From assembly GCA_033239005.1 (NCBI GenBank), contig BSQZ01000011.1:5395001-5459000 (forward strand): a stretch of DNA of 64,000 nucleotides. The letters run 5' to 3'. Both the position numbers and the translations under genes were made by a program. Under the pieces are notes generated by a model that had not been told where the DNA came from, searched no databases, and was given only the letters and a program-made list of their open reading frames with translations. Below are positions 48,678 to 60,882 of the stretch, piece after piece; position 1 is the first letter of the stretch; each line of letters starts with the position of its first letter. This stretch comes from Lamellibrachia satsuma (lineage: Eukaryota; Annelida; Polychaeta; Sabellida; Siboglinidae).

Positions 48678-50288
48678 TTACCTTTGACAACAAGTCCCGT
48701 CACCGCCGGTGCTCGCTCCGATACATACACAGACAGTCCGCGTCACGTTTCCCTCCAAGTTGGTCGCGCTGCACGTGTACCAGCCGCTCTGCCCGCGCCG
48801 CACGCCCTTCAAGGACCACGTGGCTGACGTCCTGTAGTGTGCGCGATTCGACGAAGGCGCGATAGTGATCGACTCACCAGACGGCGCAACCCACTTCACT
48901 TCCGGAGGAGGGTCGGACTTTGCTGCGCACGAGAGGAACAGATCTTCACCCTCGGATAGGGTAACGTTCCCAGTAACGTCAACGAAGGTGGGTGGCGTGC
49001 AGACAAAGTCCTTCGACTGCAAGTTCCAGATGTAGCTATATTGCGGTGACATGCAGTGGTCCCAGTAACCTACCCCGGGTTGGGTCGATAGCCATTCAAA
49101 ATACCAACGCATCTGGCAGTTGCAATGCCATGGATTGCCGGCCGTTTTAATATAAGTTATTCTGGCAAGCAGCGGTCCTACTGCCGAATCAATGTACTGA
49201 AGCTTGTTACCCTCAAAACTTAGCATCTTGAGTCCCATGTCGACGTAAGGCTGCAGATCATCGACGGTGATTGAGCTCAGCCTGTTGTATTCGACAAGGA
49301 GGTTCTCGAGGTGGGGCGAAGCCTGCGCCAATCCGGCCGGCAGACGAGTCAGTTTGTTCCAACTCAGATCGAGCTCTTTCAGGCCGGCGAAGTTGGAGAA
49401 CATTTCAGGCGGACATACGTCGATCGACCCGCGGGTGAGCGAGAACTTCGACACAGTGCGCAGGCTTGGGTAGCGACGGAAGTCGAGCGACGAGACCGGG
49501 AATTGATTTTCACTCAGGTCTAGTTTCGCGGTAGTGACGTACTTGAGGAATGACAGGTCGTTCGACAGACTATTTGTCAGTGACAGGGTCGTCAGGCTAA
49601 GTCCCGCGAAGACCTGTGTATCGATCTCGAGTGCGTTTTCGTTTCTATCTAGCGTGAGCGTCTTTAGCGAGGTCCTCAGTGGTTGCAGACTCCCGGCCGG
49701 GAGTCGCGAGAGGGCATTGCCGGAGAGATCCAGGGTGTCGACGCTCGCTCCTTGGAATGTACCGTCACGAAGGACACTCAGTGTGTTGTCATGCAGCTCC
49801 AGCGTCATTAGACGGAGCCCGTCGAACGCCGAATCCGGCAACTCTTCGATGAAGTTCGTCCCTATGTTGAGACGGTTCAGATTTTTCAGGCCCCGGAACG
49901 CTCCAGATTCAACAGTCTCGATTTTGTTTGCGGACAATGTCAACGTCTCTAGGGCCGGTAGATTATCGAAGGCACCTGGACCGAGTCTGCGCAGTTGGCC
50001 GTCGTCCATCTCCAGTATGCGCAGTACCGGAAGTTGCGGGAATGTGTGTGTTGCTGATAACTCAACAATGTCATTGTTCTTGAACATAATCTTGACCGTG
50101 TCATTGGGGAAACCGAATGGGATCTCGACGAAATGCTGGCGTTCGCAATAGACGGTCTTGCCTTCTTCAAGTATTAGGCACTCGCACAACTTTGGGCAGC
50201 TGCTTGTCACTGGGGCCGACGCCACTAGCATCGTAGTCGCGAGCAGAGTCAACGCTACAGTATACATGTAGCCTTGGAGCGCTGGCAT
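48678..50288 (-). CDS. Gene D2: LRR-Ig protein, stops after the Ig domain (possibly secreted)
   Basis: 536 residues from the ATG at 50286-50288 (a longer frame from a GTG upstream is in the leader and is not used). Domains are as in D1: signal peptide, LRRNT, LRRs, LRRCT (NPWHCNCQMRWYFEW), one Ig, GASTGGDGTCCQR, TAA. The end is at CAAAGGTAAGA on the coding strand, which is also a good splice-donor sequence (AAAG/GTAAGA), so an intron could begin here and skip the broken stalk. Differences from D1 are few but clustered, e.g. KYVTTAKLDLS against EYVTAEDLDLS at 49518-49550. Confidence 0.8.
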   Translation of the reverse strand: MPALQGYMYTVALTLLATTMLVASAPVTSSCPKLCECLILEEGKTVYCERQHFVEIPFGFPNDTVKIMFKNNDIVELSATHTFPQLPVLRILEMDDGQLRRLGPGAFDNLPALETLTLSANKIETVESGAFRGLKNLNRLNIGTNFIEELPDSAFDGLRLMTLELHDNTLSVLRDGTFQGASVDTLDLSGNALSRLPAGSLQPLRTSLKTLTLDRNENALEIDTQVFAGLSLTTLSLTNSLSNDLSFLKYVTTAKLDLSENQFPVSSLDFRRYPSLRTVSKFSLTRGSIDVCPPEMFSNFAGLKELDLSWNKLTRLPAGLAQASPHLENLLVEYNRLSSITVDDLQPYVDMGLKMLSFEGNKLQYIDSAVGPLLARITYIKTAGNPWHCNCQMRWYFEWLSTQPGVGYWDHCMSPQYSYIWNLQSKDFVCTPPTFVDVTGNVTLSEGEDLFLSCAAKSDPPPEVKWVAPSGESITIAPSSNRAHYRTSATWSLKGVRRGQSGWYTCSATNLEGNVTRTVCVCIGASTGGDGTCCQR

Positions 50289-50326
50289 TGCACAGCTGGC
50301 GCGGCACTTGTTCACGCTCACTGCTG

Positions 50327-50339
50327 CTGAAACATAAAC
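50327..50339 (-). other. 3' splice acceptor upstream of gene D2
   Basis: Minus strand GTTTATGTTTCAG, then the family leader CAGCAGTGAGCG. Confidence 0.5.
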
Positions 50340-51815
50340 AGCTTATTGAACAGAGGGCGTGTGTGCGTGCGTTTTTGTGCGTGCGTTCATTTTGTTTTAC
50401 AAATTGAAATATTATTATAATAATCGCATTCAATGTTGTTCATTATTATTGTAGCTAAATGTTGTCATTACTTATTAAAATGTGCATGTGCACGCTCTTG
50501 CGTATGCTTATGTGCGCGCGTGTGCGCACAAGTCAGCATAAATGTTATAAATAATCTTTCCTATATGGTTCATGCTCCGAACTTGTTCAACATAATATAT
50601 TAATCTTTGTCTTCACAGTCAATGTTTTGATATATTACAGCTGACTCTAGAAGACATATGTGTTTACATAAGCGTATACATATTGAGGTCAGCGTATTTA
50701 ACACACAATATGTGTGTCGTGAGACCCGACGCTTCCTTCGCCATATCCCACCCTCTATATCCTTCTCCTTGATCCAAACCTACCTCGGTCTCAGAATGTG
50801 ATCGTTTGTCACAACTTGACAAGTCCGTGTGTGCTGTACGACGTACAATCCACCAAGCTGACTATCGTCTTGGTCGTTTTGAAAGATATATATATATATA
50901 TATGGCCCTGGTTGTTTTTATATATATGATATGACGCAGATAGCTTTTCATTATTTGCCCACGTGAAGGTTGTCTTTGATGGTGAGCCGCCCACGCGTGA
51001 TGGCATTCTTTGATGGTCAGTCGCGCGTGGCATCGCCCACCTCTCGTAATCCGTGGACCTGATCCTGTTGATGCACAGGTCAGACCTGTCCTGACGGTTT
51101 CCGACCCGACCATCGTACAAAGAACGTCTGACTCACCAAGTAGCAGAAGTTATAACAACCCACGTTTGGTCAAAATAACCGCTTCATGAAAGCAGTTGTG
51201 ATTTTATCAACCGAGTGACTATCCGTTAAGTAGTATAAGTGATTTCACAGTGTCAGTTCTTTCCTAGCTGTCAACAAGTTCATCCTCACAGAATGGCAAT
51301 TAGAACCCACGAGACTGTTTAAGAGGAGGTCACCTCGTCCCAACATTGGTTATTCAATAAGAGAGTTTACAATCACATTTCGTTTACAACGCTTCTTTTA
51401 ATTAAGCACTCCATCTTTTCTCATATGTCTTTGTTAGTTCTATCATGTCAGTGCAATCGCATTAAATGTGTACATGATATGTAACCTCGATACACAGTGA
51501 TGTTTGTCTAGGAATTAAAGTAAAGACAGCCAACTACACTTGATACTATTAACAGTAAACGTATTTGGGGAAGCACATAACTACAATCAAAGTTATTAAG
51601 GAACGGCTTTCTTAAGCTTAGTCGAATCTAGAATTCGACAACAGAAAGAACAGGATATGTTGAAAAATTACAGTGGACATCAATACTGGTTGATAAAGTA
51701 CACACATTTCATGCAGATGCTTAAAGAAGATATTAAAATCAGATAGTCAGTAGATCAGTAGGTGCATGTGTCAAACAGAGAACTGTAACAGCAAACAAAA
51801 ATGTTGCCCATTACT
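50340..51815. other. 5' flank of gene D2; duplicated pieces, no gene seen
   Basis: 50340-50660 pairs with 38267-38640, 50660-50830 with 40010-40150, and 51100-51640 with 44220-44740. 50886-50902 is a short TA run. Confidence 0.6.
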
Positions 51816-51929
51816 TAAAGGGAAACATCCACGTTCTTAGAAGACAAGCCCTTAACATATGGTAACAATCCTATATAATATTGACCGTTGACAACAGGAG
51901 TAGGGCCAGACTGACAATGAGTCGGAGAT

Positions 51930-52310
51930 TTAAAGATGTGCAGAATCTGCATATCAATTGCAAATTGTGTGGTCAAATAGTTAGTGGCGCCACTGGTGGG
52001 GAGTTTGGTGAGATGGTAGACCGAAGTACAACAGGGAAATCGCGCGAGTCTTTTGCCGTGAAACAATTGTGTATCTATGCCAACGCTTAATCAATCGAGT
52101 TTGAAGCTATTCACATGTCAGATCATCCGAGTTTTGCGATCCGATGCTAGCGTTGTGATTTATGTCTAATATCAGTAATATATTATCATTACGCTGTATT
52201 CTTTGCTGAAGCTAATTCTTTCCGACTCTCTAATTTGCAGTACAGTCGTCGACAATCAATCCCGCGATGCATTCCGTTTATACACATGCGCCGTCTAGTG
52301 ATTATTAGCT
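51930..52310. repeat. Dispersed repeat (pairs with 9424-9790)
   Basis: Shared AGTGGCGCCACT and CAGATCATCCGA motifs. Confidence 0.65.
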
Positions 52311-52313
52311 ATT

Positions 52314-53430
52314 GTAATAATAATAATAACACCTTTATTGTTCCAAAAACATGGATATACATTTGATAAAACTAAGGCAAGGAGCGAAAAATACAAAGTA
52401 CAAAAATTTGCAAGAAAATACTCAACTTAATGCTAACAACCAGCAAGAACATGTATGTATATAGTTGAATAGTTCGCACATACCCTCTGTAACTTATCAA
52501 TCATGAGTTAAGGGCCCTGGTGGCGGATGGTACAAAAGATCTGCTGTGACGGGCAGTGCGTACAGAAATGGACAGACACCGCCTGTCTGATCTCACTGGA
52601 ATGAATGTGGTGTGTAGTGGATGTGTTGCATCGCGTAAGATGTTTTCTGTCTTCTTTGTCATGTAATGACTGTGGAAGCTGCGATGTGGTCTAACATGGA
52701 TGGATTTGGCAGATTCTTTTGCCACACGCTCTGGCTTGGTCATGTTTTCAACTGAGAGTGAACTATGGTAGCACAGAAAACAACACAATACTGTCTTTTC
52801 ATTCCAGTTCAGTTTTTTGTCTATAATCACGCCCAAATATTTATAAGTGCTAACACGCTCTACAGTTTCACCATTAACAGTCAGTGGTGGTGGGGCTCTA
52901 TTTCTCCTAATGTCAATTACGATTTCTTTGGTTTCTTTACATTGAACTACAGATAGTTTTCACTGCACCATGAAGTTAGTCTTTGCACTTCTTCTTCATA
53001 CGTTATGTTGTCTTCACCGCAGATGAATCCAGCCAAACATATATCATCGGTATATTTGAGAAGTACGTTCTTGCTATTCTATTGGATTGGCCTACAGTCA
53101 CTTGTGTACAGGGTGTACAGTAGAGGGGAGATAACACTTCCCTGAGGTGTACAGGGTGTGCAGCACAGGGGAGATAATACTTCCCTGAGGTGCGGCCGTG
53201 TTCGTGTTTCAGCTGGAAGATGAAGCACCATTCATTTCACATACTGTGACCTATTCGCCAGAAAGTCTAGTACCCATAGAATCAGTGTTGGATTCACGTT
53301 CATGCTCCTTGACTTAGATGCAATCAGATGAGGTTGAATCGTGTTAAACCCGCTGGAAAAATCTACAAATAACAGTCTAGCTGAATTTCCTGGCTTATCA
53401 CAGTGTTGATACACATGATGTAACACAGTG
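52314..53430 (-). mobile_element. L2/Rex1-like LINE fragment
   Basis: Minus-strand frames: SARLLFVDFSSGFNTIQPHL (motif A), a pre-thumb piece, GVIIDKKLNWNEKT, and the carboxyl end HPLHTTFIPVRSDRRCLSIS with RSFVPSATRALNS. It ends AATAAAGGTGTTATTATTAT. Several lesions, and a short internal duplication near 53110-53190 (CAGGGTGT...GGGGAGATAA). Confidence 0.85.
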
Positions 53431-53516
53431 GTGATAGCAGCTAAGAAGATATTTAGCGAGAATGTACACAGTGCCTCTGGATGGACTTTTGTCTAGATTT
53501 ACGGCGCTTTACAAAT

Positions 53517-53540
53517 GTATTTATTATTATTATTATTATG

Positions 53541-53619
<79 letters not shown>
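53517..53619. repeat. (TTA)n microsatellite
   Basis: About 34 units with one interruption (TGG). Confidence 0.95.
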
Positions 53620-55710
<2,091 letters not shown>

Positions 55711-58401
55711 CTAGGCTTCTGTTTCTCCAGCACCGAGTCTGCCGGTTTTCACGGATACGCCGCATTCGTCGGGATTCTCCGAATAACTTCGGACCAAATG
55801 TTGGCCAGGCTTCTTTTGTTTCCCGACGTTATTTTGTTCGGAATTGTTTTCTGACATCTTTCCATTATTGTCTTTACACGATTCTTCGACGTCGGTTTCA
55901 GTCGTATAGCTGCCTGGACTCAGTACAAAGGCCGGATTATTTTTATATGAATCATCTTCGGTGATGCCGCCTTCAGCGCCGAACACACTGTTCTCAGAAT
56001 CGGAGACCAACATGGCGGAGTCCCGTGAAGTCTCGCTGGTGGTCCGAGAATTAGGAATCACCATATCGGCCATTCGTCCGTCCTTTCCTGCGTTTTCCAG
56101 ATCGATGCTGGTTTCCTCGTGTGACAACATCGAGTCCCTTTCAACCTTGTCGTTTTCCGCCGTTTTCAGTTTGTCGCTGATAGGTTGGCCAGGCTGCGTG
56201 CGCGGCAGTATAATTGCCCTCTCAGTGTCGGCCATTTTGATCTTTTCGTCGGCAACATTTTCGGATTCGGTTCCTAAGTAGGTCGATCTGCTGAATCGCT
56301 TCCTTCGGACGCATGCAACCGTGACGATGACCGCGGCGATAATGACGATGACGAGACATACAAAGAGGGCGATTATCCAGACACGAGATGAAGAAGACTG
56401 TTTGTCGGAAGACGGTTTAGGTAGGATGACGGTGTCCGGGGATCCTGTAGTTTCTGTCAAATCCGTACCGACTGTCGTTGTCTCTTCAGTAGTGCTGGAT
56501 AGCTCTCTGCTATTTACAACTGAAGTCGCGTTCACGCGCAGCTGCGTTGTGGTCACGCGTCGCTGCACCGTCGTCACGCGTGAATGCACAACCGTTGTTG
56601 GTGATACGGAGGAAGACGTTGTGACGCCATCGCGTGTGGTAGACACCTCTAGCGAGGATGTAACTGCAGGGGTCTTCACTGCCAGTGAAGCTGTCGTTGT
56701 GGCTAGCGATAGCCCAGTGGCAGGTCCGTCGTCACAGACCGTCCAGGTAGAGTCCGGAATGCGCACTCCGACACACACGGACACCGTCATATTACCCTCG
56801 CGGTTGTTCGCCGAGCACGTGTAGAGGCCGGCCTGTCGCCGACTGATAGCCGCCACTCTCCAAACGGCCATCGTCTTCGTGTGGCTGCGGTTCTGCGACG
56901 GCGTGATGCTGATCGCCTCGCCAGACGGCGCCGTCCACTCGACTACCGGCGCCGGGTCTGCGACTGCGCTGCACGTGAGGAAGACGTCGTCGCCCTCGTT
57001 TACGTACTTGGTCGGCTTCACGGTAGCGATTCTCGGCACCGTGCAGACGAATGATTTCTTCGGCCAGTAGACTATGTATTCTCGCGTCGGTGTCACGCAC
57101 TGTGTGTACAGACCATGTTCGCTCACTCCGGGCCCATTCAGCCAGTTCCGGTACCATAACAGCTCACAGTTGCAGTGAAGAGGATTGCCGTTAATCATGA
57201 AGGTACCGATCTTGTCCAGCAGGGGGCGCAGCGATTCGTCCATCACCTGCACGCGGTTGTTTTGGACGTCGAGCACGTGCAGTTCTCCGTCGGCATACGG
57301 GGCGAGCGACTTCCGGTCAAGCGTCGTTATCTGGTTGGCGACCATTCTCAGCTCCTGCAGGTGTGGCAGCGTCTCGATCAACGCCTCCGGGAGACGCGTC
57401 AGCAAGTTATCGTTCAGTCGGAGCGTCGTCAACCCGGTCACGTGTTTAAACGCGTCCCCCGTCACAACCGTCAGTTTATTCTCGCTGAAATCGATCGTCC
57501 GTAGCGCCCGAGAGTTCGGCAGAATGTCGGACGAGATCGCCGTCAGAGACATGTTACGCATGTGCAGGTTTCGCACGGTCGCAAGCGACAGGTACTTGTG
57601 TAGATTGAGCGAGCTGGCCGATAATTGGTTGCCGCTGAGATAGAGCAGCGTCGCGTTGACGTGCTCCAGGAACGACGTGTTGCTGTCGAGGCGGCTATCA
57701 GCCAGGGACAACTCGAGCAAGTTGACACCACGGAACGCAAGTCTGGCGAGCTTCAATGGCTGCCGGTTGTCGTTCCAAATAACCCTCGTCAGATTGGCTC
57801 TCAGCGGAACTAAAGCGTTCGCGGGAAGAGTTCGAATCGCGTTTCCTGACACCTTCAATGTCACCACGCTGCTTCCTTTAAACGTGTCCGTCCGGATGTT
57901 TTTTAGTTGGTTGTTTGTCAACCAGAGAGAATCCAGAGTGAGGCCGCTGAACACAGAGCCCGGTAATTCGGTGATGTTGTTCCTCTCCAGGTCCAACAGT
58001 CGCAGCGCCGACAGCCCCCGAAACGCGCCCGCCTCTATCGTCTCTATCCTATTATCGCTCAGTACAAGCGTCTCGAGCGCCGGAAGGTGGCTGAAGGCGT
58101 CGGAGCCGATCTTGCGCAGTTGGCACGTCTGTATGTCGAGTCTGCGCAGTTTGGGCAGCACCGGAAAATTGAAGTTACTGGATAACTCCGACAAGTTGTT
58201 GCCCTCGAACTTGATGTATTCCGTATCTGGTGGGAAATCCACAGGAATGTCGGAGCGACGTTGGTAGGCACAGCTGACGGCTACGAGGTACTCCGGCGGC
58301 AACTTCAGACACTGGCACCGCGCCGGACAGTCGCCGGCTGCCGTCAAGCTCAGCACGGCCGCCGCCACGCACAACCAGACTGCGTCGTTAACCATTCTCA
58401 T
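55711..58401 (-). CDS. Gene G: LRR-Ig transmembrane protein with long cytoplasmic tail
   Basis: 896 residues from ATG at 58399-58401 (a GTG-started longer frame is leader). Signal peptide about 1-22, LRRNT (CPARCQC...C), LRRs to about 400, LRRCT about 400-452 (NPLHCNCELLWYRNWL), Ig about 453-544 (VFLTC...GLYTCSANN), and a Ser/Thr stalk of about 130 residues without the PTTTTT repeats. The membrane helix is about 674-696 (VWIIALFVCLVIVIIAAVIV) with RRKR after it, then a 200-residue acidic, Ser-rich tail. The tail has YKNNPAF (NPxF, a PTB or endocytic-type motif). Clearly diverged from B/D/F but same plan. Surface receptor or adhesion role inferred. Partner in an F-G pair. Confidence 0.92.
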   Translation of the reverse strand: MRMVNDAVWLCVAAAVLSLTAAGDCPARCQCLKLPPEYLVAVSCAYQRRSDIPVDFPPDTEYIKFEGNNLSELSSNFNFPVLPKLRRLDIQTCQLRKIGSDAFSHLPALETLVLSDNRIETIEAGAFRGLSALRLLDLERNNITELPGSVFSGLTLDSLWLTNNQLKNIRTDTFKGSSVVTLKVSGNAIRTLPANALVPLRANLTRVIWNDNRQPLKLARLAFRGVNLLELSLADSRLDSNTSFLEHVNATLLYLSGNQLSASSLNLHKYLSLATVRNLHMRNMSLTAISSDILPNSRALRTIDFSENKLTVVTGDAFKHVTGLTTLRLNDNLLTRLPEALIETLPHLQELRMVANQITTLDRKSLAPYADGELHVLDVQNNRVQVMDESLRPLLDKIGTFMINGNPLHCNCELLWYRNWLNGPGVSEHGLYTQCVTPTREYIVYWPKKSFVCTVPRIATVKPTKYVNEGDDVFLTCSAVADPAPVVEWTAPSGEAISITPSQNRSHTKTMAVWRVAAISRRQAGLYTCSANNREGNMTVSVCVGVRIPDSTWTVCDDGPATGLSLATTTASLAVKTPAVTSSLEVSTTRDGVTTSSSVSPTTVVHSRVTTVQRRVTTTQLRVNATSVVNSRELSSTTEETTTVGTDLTETTGSPDTVILPKPSSDKQSSSSRVWIIALFVCLVIVIIAAVIVTVACVRRKRFSRSTYLGTESENVADEKIKMADTERAIILPRTQPGQPISDKLKTAENDKVERDSMLSHEETSIDLENAGKDGRMADMVIPNSRTTSETSRDSAMLVSDSENSVFGAEGGITEDDSYKNNPAFVLSPGSYTTETDVEESCKDNNGKMSENNSEQNNVGKQKKPGQHLVRSYSENPDECGVSVKTGRLGAGETEA

Positions 58402-58425
58402 CGAGGACACGGGGTTGATTGAAAC

Positions 58426-58440
58426 CTGGCAAGGAGAAAC
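58426..58440 (-). other. 3' splice acceptor upstream of gene G
   Basis: Minus strand GTTTCTCCTTGCCAG, 24 bp before the ATG. Conserved in the pseudogene at about 46350. Confidence 0.55.
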
Positions 58441-58610
58441 AACACGTTAGATCAAATATAGCTGCGCGATTTAACATTGTCAAGTATTGTTTTTAATAAA
58501 ACAAGACATTCCCTTTTTGGGCTATTTTCTTATTTACGGTCAGTGAAGTGTGGCATAACATAACTATGGATGGGTAAAGGATAATTGCCTGATTTTTTTA
58601 ATGATGCTTG

Positions 58611-58724
<114 letters not shown>

Positions 58725-58835
58725 ATATGTGGAAGACACAAGGTAATCCCTGAAATGATTAGCAATACATGGAGGAGAACGATGGTTTGCTACACCTACA
58801 CCGAAGCTCCACTGTGTCTGTTTGCGAGAACCACA

Positions 58836-60882
58836 CGCGTTGTAATAAAAAATGTTTTATTTAACAGCAATGTCTTGCTGCTGTCGACATATAATAAAAA
58901 TACATAGTATCTACAATCGGATGAACACATTTGCAATGGTTTCCGGTGTTCTCACGGGGCGCACAGCGCTCCTAGCGGGCTGCCTGGACTTCGTTCCAAA
59001 GCTTTGTCTACAACGTTTTTCTAGCGCAGCAACTGTATAAACACAATTCTGTGCTAGCACACATTCAGAATGCACATTTAAGCCTAATACTGGAACAAAC
59101 AGCAAATATTGTTCTTAACAAGCAAAGGCACGTGACCAAAATGGATGACTATACGTTGTAATTTTAACTAAGTAACACAATGCTTTCTATAAATGACTTG
59201 GTGTACAGTTTGGCATGAGCTCGGCTTGAAGCACAGTCGAATATATACATGTTACACATTCAAACACAATTAATCAAATTTGTTGCGTGCTAATAGTTTA
59301 TAATAAATAGGTAAGATATGCATTGTGGGGTGTTTTATTAGCCACTCATGTTGCACATCATTGGGTTATTTGATTAGTCAATTTAATTACCTGCTTGCTT
59401 AATTGCGTTATTGTATAGTAGATTTATTAATCTATCAAAAGGTATATGGATGACGTGGACTGCTGCACCAGGTACAAAACACGAGAAGCTAAAACTGACG
59501 TCAGATAAAACATGAATTATGTTCGTAGCCGCAGCAAATACTATGAATACAATTATTGTGAATATAATTATCGTTATGACCCAGACATGTTAATCATTAA
59601 GCGGTCTACATAAAATTCACTATGAAACCTACTTTGACCGCTTCAGCGGGTGACCAAACATTGAGTAGATAAACGTTGTATGACTTATGCAAACTCTAAG
59701 AAACCTCTGTTGGCGAAACATTGCTCATAAGTTGGTTCAATAAAACATACATACAGGTACAAAGATATTCATTGGTTGGTTGAACTGAAAATACAAGAAT
59801 TGACGACGAATAACAAAATATGCCAGTTTTACGACACATATTGACACCAACACACGGCCAAATACTCACATTCGAAGATAAAATATGTTTTTCACTATCT
59901 GATTTGTCTGTCCGTCGAACTCCTGTTTTATGTAATGTCTGACAGTAAATATATTACGGCAATAAAGATTCAAACCTGAAGTATAGCTTTTTAAATTTAA
60001 GTGTACATCGAGATAGAAAAATTCAGAGAATTTGAGCATTTCAATTACAGCCCCAAATAGCTACGTAACAGATGATCAATGAAAAGCTTTGTACATTCCC
60101 TTTAAATACAAATACAAGTTTTGTATTGTTGAACTGCGGTAGAAGACGTATGTTTAGTCCATAAAATGCAAACAGTAACACCAAGCTCAACTATTTCACT
60201 GTGAAATAAACCGACTTAAATTAACTAAACCCCAATCACCGTTTCTGCGAAAACATATATTGTGACGTTAATCTTAAAACATGTGACATGTATATAATGT
60301 AAATGCCATGACGTGCGTTAACACAGTTACCCAAATTAACATTACACGGTACAACAATTCATAAAAGCCTTGAATCAAAAGGAACTTCAGAAAAATACAG
60401 TACATTATGCGTATTCAGACATTAAAATGCAAATTCAAAATCCATTACAAATAACGTAGGTAATCAGCCGCATTGGACTGAAATGCTGAAAGCCCAGTGG
60501 TTCTGCTGATGTTGCGACCAGCAGGACTCCCAAGAAGACTATTTTACAAGCGTAACCCATAATAGTGTTGCCTTCCATGGCAGATGCCCTTGTGTCTGCC
60601 AGCCACGGGCATTTCCAAAACCACGGGTTGTGTTTAGTCTAAACTGTTTGGGCAAACCTGTCAGCCGTGGTCAGACGCCAAAGCTAGGCAGCCGACACTG
60701 TGTAAGCAACGGCCTGACCACCGGGTTAGTGTTGTCCACTCGTTCTGGCGCGGACGGTCCACACTCGGTCGTGACCGCCAGTGGATCGACGGATGGTGCT
60801 TTTTGTGAATCGATGCCATAACCGTAGTTCGGCGAAGGCAAGGACGTGTAGTAAGTGTGAAGTGTCTTATCTGATAAGACTC
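58836..60882 (-). promoter_or_regulatory. 3' region of gene F, conserved block with AATAAA at 58856-58861
   Basis: 58836-59400 and 59780-60000 match the 3' blocks of D1 and D2. 60010-60985 is F-specific relative to D1/D2. No independent gene is seen. Confidence 0.4.

Noticed and set aside
58852..59040. Small plus-strand frame MFYLTAMSCC... in the conserved 3' block
   Set aside because: Frame is not kept in the copies at 34900 and 47030; the block is better explained as 3' UTR of the minus-strand gene.
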